This document shows, in pieces, positions 35,927-64,000 of a stretch of DNA of 64,000 nucleotides; the first letter of the stretch is position 1; every line of letters begins with the position of its first letter. A model generated the notes under the pieces. It searched no databases. It saw nothing but the letters and a program-made list of their open reading frames with translations, and was not told the DNA's origin. The position numbers were made by a program, and so were the translations under genes. This DNA comes from Perca fluviatilis. Lineage: Eukaryota > Chordata > Actinopteri > Perciformes > Percidae. Location: positions 32,980,785 to 33,044,784 of the forward strand of contig NC_053116.1 of the NCBI RefSeq assembly GCF_010015445.1, given 5' to 3'.

Positions 35927-36173
35927 TCAAAACCGTTTCCTCTTTGCCTCCGTTAGCGCAAAGGCCACTTGCAGGTCCTCTGAGGTGTGTGTGTGTATCT
36001 TCAGAGAGCGTGTGAGGGCTTTATGCAACTCCTCAGGGGCAACCAGGTTGAGACGCAGCAGAGAGTCGGCCAGCTGCGAGCGAGCATTACCGATGAACGA
36101 GTGTGACAGGAAAGCCGCGAGGCCTCCCCCACCTTTCGTGGTGTACAGAGGGACTCTGACCATTCCTAGAACC

Positions 36174-36237
<64 letters not shown>

Positions 36238-36558
36238 AAGAGAGAGAGACATAAGTATACCAGTCCACTGCCTACACTAACACCAAAAAGCTTCCTTTTT
36301 TATTAGGGGAAGATAAAAGTATGACATAGCTAGCAGTTAAATATGTCTTCATCTGCCACAATGTTTTTTATTCAACATACCTTTTGAGGGACATGCACAG
36401 TATTTGTTTATTATCTGCCATTATATCCTAATTATCCTGTTTACTTTTATTATTAAAGATGTATTTACTCCTTGTTTTCTGTTTGTTTGTTCCTATGCTT
36501 TGGCAACACATATGTATTGATTTTGTCATGCCAATAAGGCAAATTGAAATTTGAGAGA

Positions 36559-36606
<48 letters not shown>

Positions 36607-39600
36607 CACACACACACGTACCTCCTGTCCATGATCTGTTGCAATGGATGCAGCCGCTCTCTCCACCTCTTTAATCTGCTCCTCCTCCATCTTCTTCACG
36701 TAGAAGTGAGTGATAAGACGTGACGACGGGGAGGAGGAGGAGTGTGAGGAAGCAGGGGCATAGCAAGAGTCCGCATGGTCTTCCACCGATATAGGAAGAG
36801 CTACACCCAGCTCCTCCAACAACTCCCTGCTAAGCCCCGCCTCCAGGGTCTCCTCCGATGGTTTGACGAACCTTAAGTGTGGGAGGCGGGGTCAAAGGTC
36901 AGGATCACATAAAGTAGATAAACCGTTTGAGCTGTATTGCTCTCCTGAGACTCCTCAGTGCAGGAGTAAATAAATCAAGCTGACTGAGAAGCCCATTCAA
37001 TTTTAACACCCCAAACTAGTTTGCTGAGGTGGTGCTGAGACAATCCTCGCTGGATTTCGATAGTGGTGCCAAATTAAAGGCGAGTTAAAATGGCCACATT
37101 CTGAAACGTCTCACACAAAAACAAATCAGATAAACCCTTCAATTTAGGAGTAAATACAACCATACGAAGAGTTAAGCCCATGTCGTAAGCAGGTACTAAT
37201 TTACTCCCTGTAGAAAGTAATTAGTTACACTACTCGTTACATTATTTTTGCGTGACCCCCCCTTCCTAAACCTGCCTAGTACAAATATAGTTTGCCTCAA
37301 AATAATATATCAATAAATAAAATAATATAAGACTGGCCTTCCTAACATCATGAGATGCAGACTGATCTCATGAAATAGCGTATGTATGACACGCCAATTC
37401 ATATGCCATTATTGGCGTGTTATCAAGACGCATACATGCTTTTTAGCGTGTTTATCAACGCCGTTTGGCCTCCATTGACTTACATTACCTTGCGATTGCG
37501 TGTGAATTAACGCCGTAGCGAGTAGTATGAAGGGGATGGGTAAAACACAGGACTCTCACCCATGAGAGCGGGGATCGTGTCCTGCGTGTGACGTTTCTTT
37601 TCCAAGTTTCCGCACCTCTGAGTCCCTCACCATCTTCCAGTCCCGCCTCAAGACCCATCTCTTCACCTCAGCCTACCCATAGTCCACCTGCCCCCCTCCC
37701 TTTTTCATCTGTATCTTGTTTTGTTCTACTTGTTTTGTTTGCTCGTTTTGTTTTGTTATGTTTTTATAATCTACCCTGCCCTGTAAAGCGACTTTGAGTC
37801 CATGAAAAGCGCTATATAAATTCAATTTATTATTATTATTATTAAGTTTGTTCTTTTCCTAAACCCAACCCCGTTCGTGACGTTTCCTAACCGTAGCCTC
37901 GCGATAACACGTAGCCTCGCGATAACACGTAGCCTCGCGATAGCACGCCACGTGGCTTTAGAAAGCGGACGTTGCAGACTGCCGTCTGCTGTATACAGCG
38001 TAGACATACACGCGGATAGCTGAAAATGCGTACAGATAACACGCCACCTGGCTTTTTGGAAAGTGGCGTGTATGTCTACACAGTCATGATATCACATTGT
38101 GAGATGAAAGAAAAAAAATGTGTTTAATTGACGTATGAACTGCATGTAACGGGCCAAACACACTCAAGCAAACTCACTTGAGTCGCTCTTCACCAAACCA
38201 TGGTTTTATAGTAGACTATTCCTGCTTATTTGACGTGTATATCACTAAAGAGGTGGTCATACCTCATAAGGAGGAGTCTCTCAAATTGTTTGTCAGACAA
38301 CCTGTTTCTACTCTGAGTCAGCACAAGACTGCTCAGGCCGAAGAGCCTCTGTAGACGCCATCGCTGTGTTGAATTTTATGGATATGGTCCTTATTGTATG
38401 TAAAGCAAGGAACAACATCATTGTTTGATGAGTAACTGTAATGTGATTACTGAACGTAAGAACGTTACTGCGTAAGACAAATGTAACGAAATTACAGTAA
38501 TGCATTACCTTGTAATGCGTTTTCTCCCACAACACTGGTCATAAGACAAAAGAACAGAAACACTTCGTATGTTTTTTATGTCGTAATTTCTTATTTTTCA
38601 GGCAATTGTTGCATTAAATCTTAAACATTTTGCTGTCTATTTTTGAAGATTAACCCTCCTGTTGTCCTTGGATCAAATTTGACTCGTTTTCAAAGTTTGT
38701 ATATCATAAATTTGGGTTTCTTTCAACCAAAGTGCTCAAATATAACATGAATGGTTCCAAAATATTTAAATGGTTTCAAAAAAATAACGTTATACTGACA
38801 AAGCTTTGACATACAGTATACCCATCTGTGTTTATCCATAATTTCTGATTTATTTTAACTCAGAAATTAGGTATAATTTCATAGAAATGAAGCTTGTTGA
38901 CCATTGAATTCCAACAAGAAGTGTAAAACTAGTGGTAACAAGTTGGAATGACGTTGGCTAAGAAGATGCAACGCAGAATTGGGTGATAATTTATACTTTA
39001 TGTTTCATAAACAGGTAATGTTAAAACAGACGGAGGACAGAAAGTGACATTCCTGAATTGCCTTTGGATTAACATGCATTAGCACATGAATTGTATAATT
39101 TCCTGTTAGTATAAAATGGTAAGAGTAGGCAGATTTCTTCTATTCTAACTGCAAACACTGTAAATAATACAATTAGTATATGTAATAAAATGTATAATAG
39201 GGACACTGCTGCTTCTGACCATTGTTACCATCCGCTTATGCAGCTTTACTTTCTTTTGCATATCATCATGATTTTTGCAGACTTTTCCTGCCGCGTTACA
39301 TCATTTCACTGTGTAGGTGAATGATTCTGGCATTAACTACTGTAAATCACAGACACTAAGGCGAAGGTGAGTCATATACAGTACATCTGATTAATAATGA
39401 ATCAGTATGTGTCTGGCAGTTACAGTTTTTAGAAATGTCTTTATTTTTTTGTACTGCAAGACAAGGAGAACCTGTAATGCATATTTTCTCATGTTTCACA
39501 GTTCATCCTTTTGGTCTGAGTATTCCAGTGACAATGTGTGAATGTTTGTTTTGTGCCGTAAAGGTTTATATCTTTTGACGGGGCTCATCTGTGAAGAAAA

Positions 39601-40034
39601 ACCTAAGCTAAACCAACCTGTTCACCTAAAAGGATAAAACAATAGCAGTACCATAAAAGACTCACCCTCCAGGGAAACCCAGCAGACCGTCAAAGCGCAT
39701 TTGCATCTGTAGGAAGTGACAGAGGATGTTATACACTCACGCTGATGCATCCATACACAGAGACAGAGCTACCTGGACACAAACAGGAGTGCATATTTAT
39801 GCAGGCAGAAACACTGAAGGGTGAAAGGTGTACATCACTTGTGCATGCAATATTGTCCATCCACGCACATGCGCACGCACACACACACACACAAACAAAC
39901 ACACAGACTGATGCATCCATACACAGAGACAGAGCTACTTGGACACAAACAGGAGTGTGTTTTTATGCAGGCAGATACACTGAAGGGTGAAAGGTGTACA
40001 TTACTTGTGCATGCAATATTGCAATATTTTCCAT

Positions 40035-40101
<67 letters not shown>

Positions 40102-40247
40102 GTGCTCTTTCTCACCAGTATGATATGCCTGATAGGAAGTCTCCCAAACAGCTGACTTTTCGTGTCACAGTAGAGCATCACATGACATGCATGCCTGCAG
40201 CCTGAGCACGCCAACGCCTCCGCCCTCGACAGCTGTCCACTCGCCAT
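35927..40247 (-). CDS. nudt16: Nudix hydrolase 16-like (U8 snoRNA-decapping / IDP phosphatase type)
   Basis: Four exons in transcript order: 40247-40116, 39706-39666, 36871-36622, 36172-35927, giving 222 aa with consistent phases. NUDT16 removes caps from nuclear U8 snoRNA and hydrolyses inosine diphosphates. Exon 1 gives a RHACHVMLY core close to human NUDT16, exon 2 MQMRFDGLLGFPGG, and exon 3 the Nudix box (RELLEELG) plus LITHFYVKKM. Exon 4 gives VLGMVRVPLYT and SHSFIGNARSQL. The metal-binding glutamates of REx2EE are kept, which argues against the catalytically dead paralogue NUDT16L1 (syndesmos), although LNLVAPEELHKAL near the C-terminus resembles it. Human NUDT16 is 195 aa; the extra length is mostly a C-terminal tail ending KRKRF, possibly a nuclear signal (inference). 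It lies head to head with gss. Confidence 0.93.
36176..36232. repeat. GA microsatellite forming the nudt16 exon 4 polypyrimidine tract
   Basis: On the minus strand this is about 28 CT units ending directly at the CCAG acceptor of nudt16 exon 4 (36173-36174). It serves as an unusually long pyrimidine tract. Confidence 0.95.
36560..36617. repeat. AC microsatellite
   Basis: About 28 AC units, starting 4 nt after the nudt16 exon 3 donor (36621). Confidence 0.95.
37597..37846 (+). mobile_element. L2-type LINE 3' end
   Basis: Encodes SLTIFQSRLKTHLFTSAYP and a stop, the usual end of fish L2-like ORF2. This is followed by an untranslated tail with TGAAAAGCGCTATATAAATT and ATT repeats. 5'-truncated, inactive. 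Confidence 0.75.
37891..37945. repeat. 18-bp tandem repeat, three copies
   Basis: GTAGCCTCGCGATAACAC repeated three times, the last copy with one change (ATAGCAC). Confidence 0.85.
39743..40032. repeat. tandem duplication of about 168 bp in nudt16 intron 1
   Basis: The block TGATGCATCCATACACAGAG through TGTGCATGCAATATTG at about 39743-39857 is repeated at about 39911-40020 with a few substitutions, separated by AC-rich DNA. The second copy runs up to a microsatellite near the exon 1 donor. Confidence 0.85.
40037..40102. repeat. AC microsatellite
   Basis: AC run interrupted by four ATAC units, 13 nt after the nudt16 exon 1 donor. Confidence 0.95.
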
Positions 40248-41410
40248 CTACAACTATACACACAAACACACTGCAAAATTACACAGGCACAGTTCAGTGC
40301 TAACTGATCACTCTGCATGGCTGCCCCCTTGTCACGTGCATAGACAGTAAAATTAAGGTCACGTGCTGCCAATGTGACTGCATCCAAACACACTTGATCT
40401 CTTTGTTTTTATCTCATCTCATATGCTGAGTTAGCAGACCTGACTGAAACCTACTGATTAGCTTTGAAGGCCTGTGGGCTTGTATGCAGAAAAGCTTGGG
40501 GAAGGCTATGCAGAACCAGGAAGCTTAAAGGAAGATCATCTGTGTGACTTGTATTAAAACAGCTTTAGCTCCCTCTGCTGTTGTGGAGTGGGGCTGACAA
40601 CTTTGGGAATCCCTGCGCTGTACTCAACTTTTCATTGCCATTTATGTAGACAGGGATATATGTTGTATATATCTATTACAATAATTCATGTATTTCATAC
40701 TTCCTACTTTTTCTTTAAGTACATTTTTCTATATATTCATCTTATTCTAATGTTCATTATTGTGATAACTCTATGTGAACAATATTGAAATTAGGCAGTT
40801 GTAACTCATTTGGCATCATTGTGACATGGCCTACTATTTAAAAACATCTATATTTTTACTAAATGGGAATGACAATAATATATATATTTTTAGGAAGACA
40901 ATCGCTTTATCTAGGTCTTTTAATTCATTTTTTTTTTTTTGGCTGATAATTCTATCCCTGTGGCCCCAAAAAGATTTGCTATTATAAGGAACGCCATTCG
41001 AAGTTGGTGTTATCTAACTACTAATAAATACTTTCTCACAATGTTATAGTTACAGTGAACCACCTCTTCTTCACTGTTCTTTGTCTTGAAATGACACCTT
41101 TCTGCATGTAATCCATTATTGGGGAAGGTTTGTATCAAGTGGAAAAAAAACACTTTTCATTTCAATTTCTGCTGTAAGCTGTCCTTAAAGCCTACTGTTA
41201 TTTTTTTTTTATAAACATTTAGCCAGATATACACTGTAACATTTCCGTTCATTGTTTTCACGTTGTTTTATTTATGAGCCACACACATTAACTATCGCAA
41301 AAAAATGTCCTTTCCTAACGTGATCTGAAGTGCTGTCTCATTCTTCTGTCAGCATTTTTTGAGTCAGTTCAGTGCTGGATCGGTCTTTAATCTTTTTGGT
41401 GACGCTTTTG

Positions 41411-41740
41411 ACACTGATTGGCTGTAGAAGATAGTAGTTCTGTCAGTCCCCCCACCGACCAATCAGCAGTGGCTACTAGCTAGCGTACATCTGACTCCCA
41501 TACATTACAAGCGGCTATTTCAACGACATTATTTGTAGCGTTACAAAGGATAGTGTACCTCCAAAGACAATATACGGTCAACACAGACCTAACGTATACA
41601 TTGTACCTGTCGAGTAGGACCATAAAGGTACATTTCTAACTATTTACGACTAACGTTACCAGACACTAACGTTATCCGACGCTGTTCAACGTGTGCAACG
41701 TTAGCTTCCTGGTTTTAATTTAAACCCCAGTTAACATTAG
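41411..41740 (+). promoter_or_regulatory. gss: gss promoter and candidate noncoding first exon
   Basis: Inverted CCAAT boxes (ATTGG at 41417-41421, CCAAT at 41459-41463) lie about 40 bp apart. Further down, a strong donor GTAAGTAAG begins at 41741, right after ATTAG. The first coding exon of gss opens at an acceptor (ends 42261) only 10 nt before the ATG, so a separate 5' leader exon is required, and one ending at 41740 fits. The start of that exon is unknown. Because nudt16 starts at 40247 on the other strand, the block could drive both genes. Confidence 0.5.
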
Positions 41741-42271
41741 GTAAGTAAGCTACACGCGTTGTTGTGTTAGTGTACACGGACCTATAACACTAGTATTACA
41801 CAAGTAGCAACTTTATGCACCGTTTGCTATTTTGTTAACTTACTGATTTCCGTGTAATTCTTGCTGCATTTAGGTGTTATAATCAGAAATCAGAAAAATG
41901 AGACTTCGACTGGGAGAATCTCTGATCTCTTATTTAATGCGTGCATATTTTGTTATAGTTTTTTTCAGTCTTTATGTAAAGCATTTTGTTAAACTCACAT
42001 GTGCTAAATATACTACAGGCTGCAGGTTTATTTACTGACATATTCTGTAATCCAAAACAGAAAGGTAACCTCACAAGTGCTAAGCAACATTTAAAGTTAT
42101 GTCCCTTATGTTCTGGGATGTTATATGTTGTTTTTTTTCTCCTTCACATCAGCAGTGAAATACTTTACAAACAACTTTAGGGTAAAATCTTTTTTCCTTT
42201 AGAGTGTAACGTTACTCTTGTACTGTTTTACCAGTTACGTTGACTGTTTTTCATATTGCAGGTGAATCACA

Positions 42272-59864
<17,593 letters not shown>

Positions 59865-60274
59865 GAATTTCACACTCCTACCTGCTGGGCTTTCAACAAA
59901 GAAAAAAACACCCAAATGGACAATGACTACTTTGGCTGCTACGGCGTGAAAATGATGCTGAGCAAATGCGTGTCCCACATGCATCTTACTTGAGACAGGC
60001 TGGACTGAAATACTAGCAGGGTAGGCTCAGTTGTTGCTCACACTGAAGCCTTCCTTTGGGATTCCTCCCGCTGTTACAAATGTCTTTTGTTTTATCTCTA
60101 GTGGCGTTTGGTGTTCTTTGCCTCTATTACCAATGCCAGTGGTTCCAGAAGGATTCATGAGGACCATGTATCAGTTTTTTTGATATCATGATGATTCTGT
60201 TTTAAATGGAATGCTGCTCTCAAATACACACTCTAGGCATAGCTTCAGCAAGTTCAAAACACTTAACCCCAGTA

Positions 60275-60280
60275 AATAAA
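60275..60280 (+). terminator. polyadenylation signal of gss
   Basis: AATAAA about 410 nt past the gss stop codon and just before a dispersed TTAA-flanked repeat begins at 60317. It is the first canonical signal on the plus strand after the gene. Confidence 0.6.
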
Positions 60281-60316
60281 CACATCATTTTAACATAACA
60301 ACATGCTCCGTTTTAA

Positions 60317-60784
60317 AGGTCCCATGGCATGAAAATGTCACTTTATGAGTTTTTTTTTAACATTAATAGGAGTTCCCCCAGCCTGCCTATGGTCTCCCAG
60401 TGGCTTGAAATGGTGATAGGTGTAAACCGAGCCCTGGGTATCCTGCTCTGCCTTTGAGAAAATGAAAGCTCAGATGGGCTGATCTGGAATCTTGCTCCTT
60501 GTGATGTCATAAGGAGCAAGGTTACCTCCCCTTTCTCTGCTTTGCCCGCCCAGAGAATTTGGCCCGCCCATGAGAGAGAGAGAGAGACATCATGGCTTGC
60601 AAACAAGCAAAGTGGCAGTTGGTCAAGGCCACACCCCCACCCTCCACCTGTTGACCCCCTCTCCTCCTCAATAGCATTTAAAGCTACAGACACAGAAATG
60701 GCACATCCTAAGGAAAGCTCATTGTGGGACTGGCTCTAGTGGCTGTCATTCTGCACCAAGGCTGAATTTCGGGAAAGAGACTTG
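60317..60784. mobile_element. AGGTCCCATGGCATG repeat, right end missing
   Basis: Follows the repeat at 25016-25524 closely from its left end (after TTAA at 60313-60316) but stops at GAGACTTGAA, about 75 bp short of the expected right inverted repeat. Confidence 0.75.
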
Positions 60785-61065
60785 AATGAGACTCCATTCA
60801 ACAACTCTGTACTTCTATCTTGAAATATGAAGTGAAAATATATTAATGCAGAAAGTAATGCTACTACAACTACTGCTATTACTACAAATAATAAGAGAAC
60901 TATAATTACTTCTTTTTATAGTACCTTTTGTACAAGAAACACAGCTTAAAGTGCTCTAAGTGAAGGGAAAACAACTCAAAAGCCAATTTCAATTATACTT
61001 TTGTGAAATGATCTTATGATGGCCATTTTAAGATTTTTGTTTTAGGGTTATGCATGCGTTAGGTG

Positions 61066-61630
61066 TAGCCTGGCTCTGCCCTCCTGTACTTCCACTCAAT
61101 TTTCATTTTCCTTAAGTACAACTGTCTGGGTTTGCGGTATATTCACGACTTTTCTCCGGCCAAATCTTTATTGGTCCAATCAGCGAACCGAGGGAGTAGC
61201 TGAGAACGATGATGTTGAGGTTGTGCGCTAGTTTGAGTTGTAGTTCCGTAATAGCGGCGGAGAAAGATGCACGCGAAGCCATTCGGTCCGTTGTGGTAAC
61301 GCTGCCGAATATCAAGAAGTCAAAGCTCGAGCAAGAACAATCTTTGCTGAGTTTTGTTGGTGGCCATGATGTTGTTGCCCTCCTCCCCACGTAGTTCGGG
61401 TTAAGTTAGTGGTGAAGGAGTTAGCTAAGGCGAACGCTAGCGATGCTAAGCCGACGTCACGACCAAACGTTAGTAATTGCCTATGGCAGATCCAGAGTGG
61501 CTCTGGGCAGATCCAGTAGTTTTAAACTTCAACACAGTACCCGCCTTCAAGGAAGTTAACACTTGTCAATGGAGAGTGGCCAGACTCTCTGTACAAATGA
61601 AATGTACGAGAGTCTGGTAGGACCAGGCTA
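61066..61630. mobile_element. nonautonomous element, TAGCCTGG ends, 9-bp duplication
   Basis: 565 bp from TAGCCTGG to CCAGGCTA, flanked by CGTTAGGTG and CGTTATGTG (8 of 9). Its minus strand holds a 92-codon open frame (61112-61390) with no domain I recognise. Confidence 0.7.
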
Positions 61631-61654
61631 CGTTATGTGTGCATTAGGGTTACA

Positions 61655-62021
61655 TTAAAGCTATAGTGTGTAGTTTCTGCTGCCCCAGTGAGGAAGTACG
61701 ACAACAAAACTGTCGGTGCGTCCACGTGATACAAGCCTTCCGTGATCGCGCACCACCCCCACCCCTCCTCCACGCAGTTGCTTGTAACAGAGGATTAAAA
61801 AAACACGATGGACTCTTCAGAAGAGGTAATTATCTTCACTTGATTTTCTGGAAGGAAAAGTTGCTGGACGACACCAGTTTCTGAACACAGCCATGCTGAG
61901 AAATACAGATAGAGTTTTATGGAGCTGATAGTCTTAATTAGCTTGGTAGCAACTCATTTGGCGATGCCTTGAATGTCACGGACGTTCATTAATATCAAAA
62001 CGTTACGCACTAAAGCTTTAA
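61655..62021. mobile_element. MITE with TTAAAGC ends
   Basis: TTAAAGCTATAGTGTGTAG at the left and TACGCACTAAAGCTTTAA at the right, 367 bp, noncoding. Confidence 0.65.
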
Positions 62022-62177
62022 GGTAAAAAAGACTGCAATCTAGGGTGTATTAGTCACATTATTTGAAAGTCTTAAGATATGATAAAGTAGAATTAAGGAC
62101 AAAATGTCCGACCGTTTCGACCAAAAATACTACTGAACCTGTTTAATCAGAAAATAGACAATCTCTCTGTATAGCTG

Positions 62178-62179
<2 letters not shown>

Positions 62180-62218
<39 letters not shown>

Positions 62219-62219
62219 A
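62180..62219. repeat. ATT microsatellite
   Basis: About 13 TTA units at the border of a LINE tail. Confidence 0.95.
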
Positions 62220-62760
62220 TAGATAGATTTTATTGTCCCGAAGGAAATTTGTCTTGGACAAAAAAAAACAATAGCTTTTTAAAGATTTTAACATAGTGTG
62301 TGCATACATACGCACACACATACAGTACCAGTGAAAAGTTTGGACACGCTTTCTCATTCACTAAACTTTTGACTGGTACTGTACATAAAGTACATACACA
62401 GACACAGGCTGTTGCGTCACTCTGCATGGACGTGCTCATGTTGCATGCAGAGACTGCCACTAGCCAGCAACATTGCACACTGCCCCATTGTAAAACGCAT
62501 CATAATAGTCGTCATACTATGTCAAGTAAGGGTAAGCCGCCTTATCAACATAAAATCCTGGTGAATGAAAATGAAAATGATTGTGCACAGGTGTGTGTTT
62601 AAGATAAAAGCAGCATTTCAGGGGTTAGGCTGACTTGCCATTCAGGGCTTTGATGGACAAAGGGACAAAGGAGTTCTTAAAGCGATTGAGTCTGCACCTG
62701 CATCATACCTGACCTGGCCGAGCACAAACAGTTGGTGATGTCATCACGGTTTTGTTCACT
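62216..62760 (-). mobile_element. LINE 3' end
   Basis: On the minus strand, NRFKNSFVPLSIKALN matches the end of a fish LINE ORF2. The tail ends TTTCCTTCGGGACAATAAAA and TCTATCTAT. It carries the 59-bp MITE at 62323. Confidence 0.6.
62323..62381. mobile_element. 59-bp minimal TA-flanked MITE
   Basis: CAGTACCAGTGAAAAGTTTG and AAACTTTTGACTGGTACTG are inverted repeats with TA on each side and almost nothing between them. It is inserted in a LINE tail. Confidence 0.7.
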
Positions 62761-64000
62761 GAGGGCTTGGCGACTACAAAGTTACAACCAGGCCTGCGCT
62801 TCAGACTGAGGGTGTGGAGTTTGAAAGACATGGGCTTGTGCTTCCAGGCAGGGAGGGTTTAATGAAAAGCGTGCTATTGAGATGCATCACGGGAAGTGTA
62901 GGATACCCCTAACGGAGGTAGAACAAAGCACAACAATGTCTTTCATATTCTCTTAGGGCCTCCCACATATGCAGTTGATTATTGTATACAAATATTTTAC
63001 TGCAAAAGTGGGTACACTGACCGATATCGTGACTCACCCTATTAGAAATAAAGAAGTGCCAAATAAAGGCAGGTTGAATGGGAGATGATACATTCAAACT
63101 CAAGTCATTTCATAATGCAAGCTCTGATTGATTCCACATTTGGCATGACAGTGGGTAGGGTGCTCCTCTACATGTGTTCAAATTAGAATTTGGATATCTT
63201 GATGCATTGAGGGAATACAGTACTACAAACAGAGAACAATAAGCAAAAATTCTGAAATTTGTTTTTTTAGTTTTCATAATTGAGGTATATTTTTATGCTC
63301 ATACTTTTGTACTTTTCTGTAAGTAAAATATTTAATGCAGGACTTTTACTTCCACTATTGCACCTTTTTATATTTTGCATGTTTCCTAAATTGCAGTGCA
63401 TCCAACCTTCAACAGATGGCACCAATTTAACACTGGAAGTTAATACTTTCTTAAATATTAAAATGCAGGAGCTTGCAGTTCCGCAGTCTAAACACTAGAT
63501 GGCAGTAAAACCAAAGGCATGCTTTTCACATACAGTAAAATCACACTGCAGAGTTCATACAGGGTAAACAAGTCAAAAGAGTTAATGTGAGTCTGTGCAT
63601 GCACATACTTCGATTTAACAGTGCAGGAAGGAGACACAGAGCCAAAGTTCCTCATACAATAATGCACCACTAATGCCAACACATTTTCAACCTGCCTCAA
63701 GATGTTTCTTTGACTTTAACTGAATTGCTCTGAAGACTTTGAACATATCATGTCAAATGTTGACTTAAATTATGAGCTGTCTACAGCAAGGGGATAAGCG
63801 AGCATCCGGAAAGCGAACATCCTATGGGGAATTTCTCAGGATAACAAGCCATCACCTTCAGCTAACATTCTATTGACTCGCATTCATTTTGGCATCACTT
63901 TGACAGCGAGTAACTTTACGTCTGAAGCATTTAAAGACTCTATTTGTCCATTGTTTATTTCTAAAGAAACACGACAATGTATATAAGGCTCCATTACCTT

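Larger units (their letters stand above)
37371..38090. mobile_element. element sharing its core with the 28.4-kb MITE, split by a LINE tail
   Basis: Imperfect inverted ends (TGATCTCATG / CATGATATCA region). The core GTAGCGAGTAGTATGAA and GGGGATCGTGTCCTGCGTG matches the 28.4-kb MITE core in reverse. An L2-type LINE tail is inserted at 37597-37846, and a three-copy 18-bp repeat follows at 37891-37945. Confidence 0.6.
60281..64000. other. right-hand intergenic region, no gene recognised
   Basis: No exon of a known protein was found. The stretch holds a truncated TTAA-type repeat (60317), a TAGCCTGG-ended element with 9-bp duplication (61066), a MITE with TTAAAGC ends (61655), an ATT microsatellite (62180) and a minus-strand LINE tail containing a 59-bp MITE. 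From about 62.9 kb to the end I see only AT-rich DNA with scattered repeat remnants. Confidence 0.6.

Noticed and set aside
61112..61390. 92-codon frame inside the TAGCCTGG element
   Set aside because: Could be a transposase fragment, but no motif is recognisable; kept only as a remark on the element.

Overview
The window is vertebrate nuclear DNA, almost certainly from a teleost fish (probably a percomorph). Protein-coding genes are split into many short exons with canonical GT-AG sites. The introns are full of long AC/GT microsatellites and of short inverted-repeat DNA transposons of fish type. Three protein-coding genes can be reconstructed exon by exon with consistent reading phase.

From about 23.0 kb down to the left edge, on the minus strand, lies arhgap4, an F-BAR / RhoGAP / SH3 protein of the srGAP family. 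The 19 coding exons seen here carry 773 complete codons, from the start methionine through the SH3 domain; the 3' end is outside the window. From 40.25 down to 35.93 kb, also minus, is a four-exon nudt16-like Nudix hydrolase (222 aa). From 42.27 to 59.86 kb, plus strand, is the complete 12-exon gss gene for glutathione synthetase (476 aa; human is 474). nudt16 and gss are head to head, about 1.5 kb apart, with paired CCAAT boxes between them.

The rest is intron and intergenic DNA. The gap from 23.1 to 35.7 kb and the right end from 60.3 to 64 kb contain no gene I recognise, only transposon relics and simple repeats. Target-site duplications (TSDs) allow several transposon classes to be told apart. 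There is one Tc1-like element with a broken transposase in gss intron 7, and several TA-flanked relatives. There are TTAA-flanked elements, one nested in another. There are hAT-like elements with 8-bp duplications, one with a BED zinc-finger remnant. There is a recurring family with TAGTCT/TAGCCT-type ends and 9-bp duplications, with at least seven copies. There is also a 1-kb foldback, a tRNA-derived SINE and LINE 3' tails.

The three genes do not form an operon or a shared pathway: cytoskeletal signalling, RNA/nucleotide housekeeping and glutathione synthesis are simply neighbours. I found no previously undescribed enzymatic or defence system. The most interesting signals are the 9-bp-duplication transposon family, layered nested insertions, and dinucleotide repeats sitting directly against splice sites.
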